From Leptospirillum sp. (GTDB taxonomy: Bacteria > Nitrospirota > Leptospirillia > Leptospirillales > Leptospirillaceae), in assembly GCA_027346125.1 (NCBI GenBank), contig DAIEST010000033.1, positions 1 through 14,793 on the forward strand: a stretch of DNA of 14,793 nt. The letters run 5' to 3'. A program made the translations under genes and the position numbers. Below the pieces are notes generated by a model, which worked only from the letters and a program-made list of their open reading frames with translations, searched no databases and was not told where the DNA came from. Shown one piece after another: positions 1 through 6,075 of this stretch; position 1 is the stretch's first letter; each line of letters starts with the position of its first letter.

Positions 1-255
1 TCCCAGGAGTCCAAGGGCCAGGAAACTCATGGAGATCTGGCCTGCGGATCCGAATCCCAACCCCTTCAGTTCCGTGTAGGTGGAGGGTCCCATGAAGAAG
101 AGTGCGAGACCGGAAAAAACCAGGAACAATGCCCCGTGCAGCCTGTAGAACGTCCTGTTGACCCGCGCGAAACGGTAGACGAAGGTCATGAGATAGCATC
201 CGCCTGCAGATGTCTGAAGCAGGAGCAATCCAAAAACACCTGGTTTAAAGATCAT
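1..255 (-). CDS. Membrane protein of unknown function, 3' end outside window
   Basis: An open frame runs from an ATG at 255-253 off the left edge of the window, giving 85 residues without a stop. The product begins MIFKPGVFGLLLLQ and is strongly hydrophobic, with three likely membrane segments at about residues 5-27, 40-57 and 68-85 separated by short basic loops (YRFARVNRTFYR). The start is supported by a GGGAGGG ribosome-binding site a few bases upstream, and by the ATGA overlap with the stop codon of folB, which suggests translational coupling. I do not recognise the family. The basic loop after the first segment faintly recalls NrfD/DmsC-type anchor subunits, but this is too weak to name it. 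It is the last visible gene of a three-gene minus-strand operon with folB and a CcmI-like lipoprotein. Confidence 0.7.
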   Translation of the reverse strand, partial: MIFKPGVFGLLLLQTSAGGCYLMTFVYRFARVNRTFYRLHGALFLVFSGLALFFMGPSTYTELKGLGFGSAGQISMSFLALGLLG

Positions 256-650
256 TCTGTTCCCTCCCGGGTAAACGAAAGAGTGATGCCGACGGATTCG
301 GCGGCCCCTTCTCCGACAGGAGGAGGTATTTTTTGAATGGAAATGATAATGGATCGGACCACGGAATATCGGGCGAAGATCCTTTCCGCAATGAGTTTGG
401 CAAGTCTTTCCAGTAAAGCCGGTGTTTCTGTCCTGCAGACTTCAAGAATGTCCGAAAGCGCTTTCTCATAATCGAGCGTGTCAATGATCCGATCCGTATC
501 CGATGGGTGAGAATCCGGGTCCGGGTGAAAGACGATCTCCAGAGAGATTCGAACTGTCTGGGGACGGATCCGCTCATGGGAGAAAACACCGATGAGGACC
601 GGCACATCGAGGTTTTTAATGAAAAGAGCAGAGCGGATGGTTCGGATCAT
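252..650 (-). CDS. folB: Dihydroneopterin aldolase FolB
   Basis: FolB converts 7,8-dihydroneopterin to 6-hydroxymethyl-7,8-dihydropterin and glycolaldehyde in cytosolic folate synthesis. The 132-residue product has the usual family length plus a few residues. It shows the N-terminal strand IKNLDVPVLIGV (11-22), the HERIRPQ segment (25-31) with the pterin-site Glu26, the DTLDYEKA motif (57-64), the helix LLERLAKLIAERIF (79-92) with Glu81, and the IQKIPPP strand (105-111) carrying the probable catalytic Lys107. The ATG at 650-648 overlaps the TGA of the upstream lipoprotein gene as ATGA. No strong Shine-Dalgarno lies upstream, so translation probably depends on coupling. The stop likewise overlaps the start of the next membrane-protein gene. 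No other folate gene is visible in the window. Confidence 0.88.
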   Translation of the reverse strand: MIRTIRSALFIKNLDVPVLIGVFSHERIRPQTVRISLEIVFHPDPDSHPSDTDRIIDTLDYEKALSDILEVCRTETPALLERLAKLIAERIFARYSVVRSIIISIQKIPPPVGEGAAESVGITLSFTREGTE

Positions 651-1102
651 CGGGATGAAGGGTGGTCAATCGTCAGTGTGACGGGAGGGCCACCGACCGG
701 AACCTCTCCTGGGGTCATTCCTGTGTATTCCCCGCTGGAGACAAGGGGGCTGGGGGATTCAAGGGAAAGCCTTGCCACAATCCTGACATTGCCTTTCAGG
801 TCGATTCCGGACAACCGGACATTCTTCTGGGTGATGCGGAATCCGACAGGAAAGACCGGATGGTAAAATTCCGAAATGGCCACCGGGAGGTATGCGGGCG
901 AAGTTGTCCCTTTCATGTAAACAATGACGGTCATTGTTCCGTGCAGCATCCAGAGGGGAACCGACGAACCGAGCCGGACAGTTCCGGTGAGCACTCCTGA
1001 CTGGTTTGCGGCGGGAGTGGTTTCTTTGGAACATCCGGCAACAGGTGGCAGTACCAGAAGCAGTGTTAAAAGAAGACCCGGCATATTTTTCCAAGCGCGC
1101 AC
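647..1102 (-). CDS. Small lipoprotein with CcmI/CycH C-terminal-like domain
   Basis: The product is 151 residues if translation starts at the GTG 1102-1100, which has a GGAGG nine bases upstream. This start gives a textbook lipoprotein signal: basic MRAWKN, a hydrophobic LLLTLLLVL core and a VAGC lipobox with the lipidated Cys24. Ser25 at +2 favours outer-membrane sorting in Lol-type systems. After a short linker, the mature domain follows the pattern of the C-terminal domain of CcmI/CycH: a GTVRL strand, a TVIVYMKG strand, LPVAISEF, FPVGFRIT, VRIVARLSLESP, a GEYTG turn and a final VTLTID strand. In CcmI that periplasmic domain helps deliver apocytochrome c for haem attachment. The TPR part of CcmI is absent, so this is a stand-alone version. 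A role in cytochrome c assembly is inference from this resemblance. A longer frame from 1201 exists but would bury the signal peptide. Confidence 0.75.
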   Translation of the reverse strand: MRAWKNMPGLLLTLLLVLPPVAGCSKETTPAANQSGVLTGTVRLGSSVPLWMLHGTMTVIVYMKGTTSPAYLPVAISEFYHPVFPVGFRITQKNVRLSGIDLKGNVRIVARLSLESPSPLVSSGEYTGMTPGEVPVGGPPVTLTIDHPSSR

Positions 1103-1111
1103 GATTTCAGG

Positions 1112-1116
1112 CCTCC
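1112..1116 (-). promoter_or_regulatory. Ribosome-binding site fixing the GTG start of the lipoprotein gene
   Basis: On the minus strand GGAGG lies nine bases before the GTG at 1102-1100. The in-frame ATG at 1084-1082 has no comparable site and would remove the basic n-region of the signal peptide. Confidence 0.6.
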
Positions 1117-1154
1117 ACAAGTCAAAGATATTCTGTGAATGTTCCGGTCCGGGG

Positions 1155-1183
1155 ATTGTAATACAGCCCTCTCCGGAACACAA
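1155..1183 (-). promoter_or_regulatory. Candidate sigma-70-type promoter for the lipoprotein-folB operon
   Basis: On the minus strand TTGTGT (1183-1178) and TACAAT (1160-1155) are separated by 17 bp. This would place the transcript start about 45 bases upstream of the GTG start of the lipoprotein gene. The match is by eye only. Confidence 0.4.
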
Positions 1184-1250
1184 TTCGACAAGTCCTGCCA
1201 CCCTGTCCGAAACAGGTGTCGGCGAATTCGGCGAGCACTTCCGGACTCCC

Positions 1251-1280
1251 TTGCATTGTTGACGTTCCCGAGGTTATGAT
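1251..1280 (+). promoter_or_regulatory. Candidate sigma-70-type promoter facing the ferredoxin gene
   Basis: TTGCAT (1251-1256) and TATGAT (1275-1280) are spaced by 18 bp on the plus strand. If used, the transcript would carry a leader of about 265 nt before the ferredoxin start, or make a separate small RNA. A second -10-like TATAAA lies at 1524-1529, close to the gene, but has no good -35 partner. Confidence 0.35.
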
Positions 1281-1293
1281 TGGAGACCTTAGT

Positions 1294-1507
1294 CTGGCGG
1301 CAATATGCCAGTATCTAGGAATTTAAAAAGCCAAACGGCTCGATTGCAGGGTTGTCGTCCGCATTGTTCGGTGCGACAGACCAATAAAACATATGTCAGT
1401 GCAAGTTAAATGGAGAACGCGGTTCCCCCGATTGTTGACAGCCCCGGAGTGTTCGGGGTGAGGGGGGGAGTATCCTGCTGCATGTGCCTTCCTTGGAATC
1501 CGGAAGG
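1294..1507 (+). other. Hairpin-rich non-coding stretch upstream of the ferredoxin gene
   Basis: The gap between the divergent lipoprotein and ferredoxin genes (1103-1554) holds no convincing ORF. On the plus strand it contains a series of short inverted repeats: CTGGC/GCCAG (1294-1298, 1307-1311), AGCC-AAAC-GGCT (1329-1340), a two-part stem TGTCG+CCG / CGG+CGACA (1353-1361, 1369-1378), GAAC-GCG-GTTC (1415-1425), CCCCG/CGGGG (1442-1446, 1454-1458) and CCTTCC/GGAAGG (1487-1492, 1502-1507). None is followed by a T-run, so they are not intrinsic terminators. The region could be a structured 5' leader or a small RNA gene. I could not match it to a known riboswitch, 6S, SRP or tmRNA consensus. Confidence 0.3.
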
Positions 1508-1554
1508 TGTACCTTAGAATCCGTATAAACTGAACGAAGTTAGGAGGTTGTTGC

Positions 1555-1809
1555 ATGTCACTGAAAATCGAGGATAACTGTATCTCTTGCGGTGCCTGTC
1601 TTCCTGAATGCCCGAACGATGCAATCAGCGAAGGGGATCCGCTCTATATTATTGATCCGGAATTGTGTACCGAGTGTGTTGGTTTCCATGAAGATCCACA
1701 GTGTGCGGCAGTTTGTCCGATTGACGAATGCTGTATTCTCGATCCGGAATATGTGGAAACTCAGGAAGAGCTTCTCGCAAAGAAAGCCCGGATCCACCCG
1801 GAAGGCTGA
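1555..1809 (+). CDS. 2[4Fe-4S] ferredoxin, YfhL/Allochromatium type
   Basis: A soluble low-potential electron carrier of 84 residues. Cluster I is bound by C9-X2-C12-X2-C15-X3-C19 followed by Pro20. Cluster II uses C38-X2-C41-X8-C50-X3-C54 followed by Pro55, with further cysteines at 59 and 60. The eight-residue insertion between the second and third cysteines of cluster II, and the C-terminal extension, are hallmarks of the Alvin-type ferredoxins, which have unusually negative and separated cluster potentials. The start has an AGGAGG site (1542-1547) seven bases upstream. The gene lies 43 bases before a cobalamin-type radical SAM gene, so it may donate the electron that cleaves S-adenosylmethionine in that enzyme; this is inference from position. 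It could also be a general housekeeping ferredoxin. Confidence 0.93.
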   Translation: MSLKIEDNCISCGACLPECPNDAISEGDPLYIIDPELCTECVGFHEDPQCAAVCPIDECCILDPEYVETQEELLAKKARIHPEG

Positions 1810-1852
1810 TCGATGCCTCCGGACGACCGGATGTAATACGACGGGGGAAACC

Positions 1853-3730
1853 ATGACCAGAAGAAAATTTGTTCTAGTCGAACCGAAGTCGATGCATCTC
1901 CATGTTTACAGTCGATATACCATCCCTCGCCTGGGAGTGATTCTCCTGGGAACAATGCTCCGGGACAGGGGTTGGGATGTGCGGGTTTATATAGAGGATG
2001 TTTCCCCCGTCGATATGAATGAAGTCCTTTCTGCGGACGTGGTCGGGATTTCAACGCTCACTTCGACAGCTCCGCAGTCTTACCGGCTTGCGGAAGAAGT
2101 GCGAAAGCACGGGATCCCTGTTGTTATGGGAGGGACCCATGTGACATTTTGTGCCGATGAGGCGCTGGAATTCTCTGACTATGTCGTCCGGGGAGAGGGT
2201 GAAGAGGCACTGTTCGAGTTGCTGGATGCGATGGATGGGCATCTTCCCTACGAAAAGATCCTGGGCCTGTCTTACTGGCGGGGAGGAAGAAAAGTCCATA
2301 ATCCCGAGCGGCCTCTGAAGGAAGATCTGGATTCGAATCCGATTCCGGATTATAGCTTGGTGGAAGGCTGGAACAGCAATGCGATTATTTCGATCGCAAC
2401 TTCCCGTGGATGTCCGTTTACCTGTACGTTCTGTTCTGTTCCCGGAATGTACGGGCATGGATTCCGCATGCACTCAGTGGAACGGGTTCTGGAAGAGATC
2501 CGTGTCAACAACCCTCAGTACATCTTTTTTGCGGACGATCTTTTTACAGCCAACAGGAAACGCACCAAGGATCTTCTGCGCCGGATGATCGATGAGGGGC
2601 TGACGCCCCAGTGGGGTGCACAGGTCCGGATTGAAACTGCTTTCGACCCGGAACTTCTGGCATTGATGAAAGAGAGCAATTGCTTTAATGTCTTTGTCGG
2701 ATTCGAGTCGATCAACCCGAAGACACTTGATCTTTTCAATAAGCGCCAGACATATGAGAAGATTGTCACAAGCATCCAGAAGTTCAAGGAAGTGGGTATC
2801 CGAATCCACGGAATGTTTGTGGTGGGCTCCGATGCGGACGACAAGGAAACAATATACGAGACCAGCAGGTTTGCCCAGGAGTGGGGACTTGAGACAATTC
2901 AGCTCATGATCCTGACCCCTTTGCCCGGCTCTCCTGATTATGACCAGTTTTATGCGACCGGAAACCGGGAACTCCTGTCGAATGACTGGAGTCTTTATGA
3001 CGGTCATCACGCGGTCTATCGGCCCAAAAACATGACGGCCTATGAACTGAATGTGGCCGCGATCGATGCCATGGAGAAATTCTACTCCTGGAAAACGATT
3101 CTGAAGTCGCTCTGGAAGAAGGACTGGATATCGGCCATTATTCAGACGTCTTCAAAAAATCTTCTTCATGACTGGAAGAAGCAGAATGGGGCCTATATCG
3201 CTGGCCTGAAGCATCAGGTTTTTGAGAAGGCCAAGGAAGTCACCAAGCTCAGGGAAGACGGGCTGGTCTATAGAATTGGCGTTCCAAAGTTCATTCTTGA
3301 TGCGGATATAGGAAAGAGCCTGACAGTCTTTCTCACTGAACTGGGGATCTCCGTCGTGCCTTTCAGTTATTCCGGAAGTCATGTCGGCGCATCTCTTTCG
3401 GAAAGGATCGACTGGCTGAAGGGCAAGGTCGACTGTATCGTCATGCCTGTCATGGAGAAGGCGATTCAGGGGGAAGAGGAGGTGTTCGAGAAGATTCAGC
3501 GCCTCCGGAAAGCGCTTCCCCTGCAGAAGGACAACCTTCCTGCAGTGGTCCAGCTGTTCCTGGACCGCCAGGATGGTTCTCTCTATTCATCAATGGCTCA
3601 GATCGCCGCAATCTTCACGCGGGATCTGGACAAGGTTCACAATGCGTATCGTTCGATTATGCCTTCACTCTCCTCGCGGGAGTTCGTATCTGTACCGGTT
3701 GAGACCAAGCCGGTCATTTTGAGGGTCTAG
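1853..3730 (+). CDS. B12-binding-domain radical SAM protein of unknown substrate
   Basis: The product is 625 residues. Residues 1-130 look like a cobalamin-binding fold: strand VLVEPKS, the RLGVILLGTMLRDRG helix, VVGISTLTST and PVVMGGTHVTF, with no DxHxxG motif. That absence is common in BchE- and Hpn-type enzymes of this class. The radical SAM core follows, with the cluster motif C187-X3-C191-X2-C194 in GCPFTCTFC, then FFADDLFT, VRIETAF, FVGFESIN, HGMFVVGSD and TPLPGSPDY. Residues from about 470 to 625 form an extra alpha/beta-like domain that I do not recognise. The ATG at 1853 is preceded by GGGGGAAA; a longer frame reaches back into the ferredoxin gene but would lack both a site and homologous sequence. 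Class members methylate or rearrange unactivated carbons in lipids, pigments or natural products, and the substrate here cannot be read from sequence. Confidence 0.9.
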   Translation: MTRRKFVLVEPKSMHLHVYSRYTIPRLGVILLGTMLRDRGWDVRVYIEDVSPVDMNEVLSADVVGISTLTSTAPQSYRLAEEVRKHGIPVVMGGTHVTFCADEALEFSDYVVRGEGEEALFELLDAMDGHLPYEKILGLSYWRGGRKVHNPERPLKEDLDSNPIPDYSLVEGWNSNAIISIATSRGCPFTCTFCSVPGMYGHGFRMHSVERVLEEIRVNNPQYIFFADDLFTANRKRTKDLLRRMIDEGLTPQWGAQVRIETAFDPELLALMKESNCFNVFVGFESINPKTLDLFNKRQTYEKIVTSIQKFKEVGIRIHGMFVVGSDADDKETIYETSRFAQEWGLETIQLMILTPLPGSPDYDQFYATGNRELLSNDWSLYDGHHAVYRPKNMTAYELNVAAIDAMEKFYSWKTILKSLWKKDWISAIIQTSSKNLLHDWKKQNGAYIAGLKHQVFEKAKEVTKLREDGLVYRIGVPKFILDADIGKSLTVFLTELGISVVPFSYSGSHVGASLSERIDWLKGKVDCIVMPVMEKAIQGEEEVFEKIQRLRKALPLQKDNLPAVVQLFLDRQDGSLYSSMAQIAAIFTRDLDKVHNAYRSIMPSLSSREFVSVPVETKPVILRV

Positions 3731-3762
3731 GGAAATCGGGCAGGGAGGAACGGAAAGAGAAC

Positions 3763-4218
3763 ATGGAAAAATCCACTCGAATTGCCTCTCCATCTGAAGT
3801 TGGGGAGAAGAAATGGTTTCTGATTGATGCGAGTGGCAAGACGCTGGGTCGTGTCAGTGTGGAAGCCGCCCGCATTCTTCGTGGAAAGGGCAAGGTCTGT
3901 TATACTCCCCATCAGGATTTGGGAGACTATGTTGTCGTGATCAATGCAGAAAAGGTTGCCCTGACCGGTAACAAGATGACGGACAAGATGTACTATCGTC
4001 ATAGTGGTTATCCTGGTGGGTTCAAGGAAGAAAGAGCCAAGGACATCGTGGAGCGGAAGCCGTCGATCCTGCTGATGCATGCGGTCAAGGGAATGCTTCC
4101 CAAGAACAAGCTTGCCAAACTCTATATGACCCGGCTTCGCGTTTTTGCCGGCTCCGAACATCAACATCAGGCACAGTCCCCAATGGAGATTCAGGTTGGA
4201 GGACAGCATGGAGCGTGA
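3763..4218 (+). CDS. rplM: 50S ribosomal protein L13
   Basis: A 23S rRNA-binding protein of the large subunit. The 151-residue product is slightly longer than the E. coli protein (142), because of an N-terminal stretch before the conserved KKWFLIDASGKTLGRVS. Further family blocks are GDYVVVINAEKVALTGNK, YYRHSGYPGG and the C-terminal RLRVFAGSEHQHQAQSP. The start follows a purine-rich GGAGGAACGGAAAGAG. Only 32 bases separate it from the radical SAM gene, with no obvious promoter between them, so it is either co-transcribed with that gene or uses a promoter inside its 3' end. The last 11 bases overlap rpsI. Confidence 0.97.
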   Translation: MEKSTRIASPSEVGEKKWFLIDASGKTLGRVSVEAARILRGKGKVCYTPHQDLGDYVVVINAEKVALTGNKMTDKMYYRHSGYPGGFKEERAKDIVERKPSILLMHAVKGMLPKNKLAKLYMTRLRVFAGSEHQHQAQSPMEIQVGGQHGA

Positions 4219-4615
4219 AACTTTGGAAGAAAATCGATCGAATGCGACCGGAAAAAGGAAGACGGCGATCGCCAGGGTCAGAGTTCAGGCAGGAACCGGT
4301 CAGATTCGTGTCAATGATCGTTTGCTTGAAGAGTATTTTCCAAGGACCATTTGGTCAAATCAGGTAAAGGCTCCTCTTGAAATCACAAACATGCTTTCAA
4401 GAATTGATGTGTTTGCAAGGGTGACCGGAGGGGGGCTGACGGGTCAGGCGGAAGCCATTCGTCATGGTATTTCAAGAGCCCTTCTGGAGATCAATCCCGA
4501 ACTTCGTGAAGCACTCAAGAAAGAGGGGTTCCTGACAAGGGATCCAAGGATCAAGGAACGAAAGAAATACGGCCAGAAAGGCGCAAGAAAACGGTTCCAG
4601 TTCTCGAAGCGTTGA
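4208..4615 (+). CDS. rpsI: 30S ribosomal protein S9
   Basis: S9 sits in the head of the small subunit, where its C-terminal tail reaches the P-site tRNA. The 135-residue product shows ATGKRKTAIARVRV, GTGQIRVNDR, the VTGGGLTGQAEAIRHGISRAL block and the basic tail GQKGARKRFQFSKR, ending in the invariant Lys-Arg. The chosen ATG lies inside the end of rplM (11-base overlap, different frame) and has GGAGG five bases upstream, so L13 and S9 are probably translationally coupled. The family pair rplM-rpsI is nearly universal. A longer frame starting at 4145 is an artefact of reading through rplM. Confidence 0.96.
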   Translation: MERETLEENRSNATGKRKTAIARVRVQAGTGQIRVNDRLLEEYFPRTIWSNQVKAPLEITNMLSRIDVFARVTGGGLTGQAEAIRHGISRALLEINPELREALKKEGFLTRDPRIKERKKYGQKGARKRFQFSKR

Positions 4616-4634
4616 TTTTTTTTCACGCTTGCTG

Positions 4635-4666
4635 AAAGGGAGGTGGAGAGCCTCCCTTTTTTTTTT
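4635..4666 (+). terminator. Intrinsic terminator after rpsI
   Basis: A perfect nine-base-pair stem, AAAGGGAGG (4635-4643) with CCTCCCTTT, and a seven-base loop is followed by a run of ten T (4657-4666). It lies 19 bases after the rpsI stop. An overlapping alternative pairing, AAGCGT with ACGCTT, spans the rpsI stop codon just upstream and could compete only weakly. Confidence 0.9.
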
Positions 4667-4682
4667 GTCAGTAGGGGTTGGA

Positions 4683-5714
4683 ATGTCCGAACAATTGAGA
4701 GCGGGTGTTGTAGGAGCCTCGGGATACGCTGGCGGGGAACTGATCCGATTCCTTTTCGCTCATCCATTTGTCAAGATACTGCATTTGGCTGCAGAAAGCC
4801 GGGCAGGAGAACTCCTGTCATCGGTTTTTCCCCATTTCCCCGAATGGGGGATTCTGGAACGGTTTGACTCAGATCTGCCATGGCAGGATGTTGATGTCAT
4901 TTTTACTGCCCTTCCAGCAGGACAAAGTTCGAATATTGCAAGACTCTACCGGGATACACCGGTCCGGATCATTGATTTGGGTGCGGATTTTCGTTTTCGT
5001 TCCGCATCCACTTTTCAGGAACACTACAAAATCCAGCATCCTTTTCCCGAAGGACTTTCCCGGTCGGTTTATGCTCTGGTTGAATGGAATCGGGATGCAA
5101 TCCGGGGGGCTCAAATCATTTCCTGTCCGGGCTGCTACCCCACTGGAAGTCTTTTGGGAATGCTGCCTTTTGCAAAAAGTGGATTCCTTGGTGGCGGGCA
5201 GATTTTTGTGGACGGAAAATCAGGAATTACCGGCTCTGGTCGCGGATTGACTCTTGATACACATTTCCCCGAAATCTCGGAAGGAATGAAACCCTACAAG
5301 CCATTCACTCATCGCCATGTCCCTGAAATGGAAGAGGCCCTGTCGACCCTGGGTGGAGTATCCTCCCGGGTTCTTTTTGTGCCACATCTGATTCCCATCA
5401 ACCGTGGCCTTCTTTCGACGATCTACATGATGCCCGAACGTCCGTTGTCGTCTCAGAAGGCGATGGATGTCCTGAAAGAATACTATGAAAAAGAGTCGGG
5501 TATTCTGTTGGTGGACTCTCCGCCGAATACGAACGCTGTGCGCGGTACGAACCGGGCAGCGATTTCGGTAGAGGTGCGTGACGGTGCCATGGTTGTGATG
5601 ACGGCAATTGATAATCTGGTGAAGGGTGCTGCAGGCCAGGCCATTCAGGCAATGAATGTTGCTTATGGGTTTTCCGAACAGGAAGGGCTTCCGGTCTTTG
5701 CCGGCTTCCCGTAG
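4683..5714 (+). CDS. argC: N-acetyl-gamma-glutamyl-phosphate reductase
   Basis: ArgC reduces N-acetylglutamyl 5-phosphate with NADPH to the semialdehyde, the third step of arginine synthesis. The 343-residue product has the NADP-binding loop VVGASGYAGGEL (9-20), FTALPAGQS (74-82), DLGADFR (98-104), the catalytic Cys151 in CPGCYPTG, and the His212 region THRHVPEME (209-217). The TNAVRGTNRA and DNLVKGAAGQA blocks near the end complete the fold. The start ATG follows AGGGG five bases upstream; the in-frame ATG at 4629 lies before the terminator hairpin and would add a non-homologous stretch. The gene begins only 16 bases after the T-run of the rpsI terminator, so it must rely on readthrough or on a promoter I cannot see. 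argJ lies downstream beyond a 358-bp gap. Confidence 0.96.
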   Translation: MSEQLRAGVVGASGYAGGELIRFLFAHPFVKILHLAAESRAGELLSSVFPHFPEWGILERFDSDLPWQDVDVIFTALPAGQSSNIARLYRDTPVRIIDLGADFRFRSASTFQEHYKIQHPFPEGLSRSVYALVEWNRDAIRGAQIISCPGCYPTGSLLGMLPFAKSGFLGGGQIFVDGKSGITGSGRGLTLDTHFPEISEGMKPYKPFTHRHVPEMEEALSTLGGVSSRVLFVPHLIPINRGLLSTIYMMPERPLSSQKAMDVLKEYYEKESGILLVDSPPNTNAVRGTNRAAISVEVRDGAMVVMTAIDNLVKGAAGQAIQAMNVAYGFSEQEGLPVFAGFP

Positions 5715-6072
5715 GCGATTGAGAGAGAAATCGATCAACCATCCGTCACTAAAACGGCTTCCGTTTGCTGTGGGGCTTGCGGTGCCAGTTTTCGTGTCGG
5801 GGGCACGCTGGAATCGTCGAGGCTTTTACGCTATCGGCGGCAACCCTGTAGCTTCAACTGCCAACGAACGGAACGAACTGGGATGGGCCGGTCGATTGCG
5901 GCCAGCAAGCCGGGATTTTCCCCTCGGAATCGCACGATGGGAAAATATAGACGACATTTTTCAGAAAGGAGAACGCGCGTTCCTCCCGTTCCCTGGCGCA
6001 GAACGCCAAGAGAAGGGTATCCCACGCTAAATACTGATGAATAATGGACCGAACGGGATCAAAGGAGGGGGG
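5715..6072 (+). other. Non-coding gap between argC and argJ with inverted repeats
   Basis: This stretch has no credible coding sequence. A frame entering from argC is open to 6030, but it has no start signal and a composition unlike its neighbours. Several stems are visible on the plus strand: nested CCAG+CGTG/CACG+CTGG around 5783-5815, GGCCG/CGGCC (5886-5890, 5899-5903), ATTTTCCC/GGGAAAAT (5915-5922, 5939-5946), GGAG-AACG/CGTT-CTCC around 5968-5986, and TGGCG-CAGAA-CGCCA (5994-6008). None is followed by a T-run. I see no convincing promoter or known riboswitch consensus. It may be a structured leader controlling argJ, or a decayed gene. Confidence 0.35.
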
Positions 6073-6075
6073 GTG
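6061..6075 (+). promoter_or_regulatory. Ribosome-binding site and G-tract spacer fixing the GTG start of argJ
   Basis: AAAGGAGG (6061-6068) is followed by a run of seven G (6067-6073) whose last base opens the GTG start codon, giving a spacer of only four bases. The upstream in-frame ATGs at 6037 and nearby have no such site and would add residues outside the conserved N-terminus. Confidence 0.65.

Noticed and set aside
1435..1440. TTGACA as a -35 element for the ferredoxin gene
   Set aside because: No -10-like hexamer lies 15-19 bases downstream; the spacer region is a G-rich run.
1481..1520. CCGGAAGG sequence resembling the SRP RNA tetraloop region
   Set aside because: Only the short GGAA core matches; the flanking symmetric loops and helices of SRP RNA are not present.
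1323..1556. 77-residue minus-strand frame in the divergent intergenic region
   Set aside because: No ribosome-binding site, composition rich in His, Arg and Pro without a domain pattern, and it overlaps the ferredoxin start region.
1592..1852. N-terminal extension of the radical SAM frame through the ferredoxin gene
   Set aside because: These codons overlap the ferredoxin in another frame; the ATG at 1853 has its own ribosome-binding site and matches the start of the cobalamin-binding fold.
5656..6030. 124-residue plus-strand frame running from the end of argC into the gap
   Set aside because: It begins inside argC, has no ribosome-binding site near a start and shows no domain-like pattern; it looks like chance openness.
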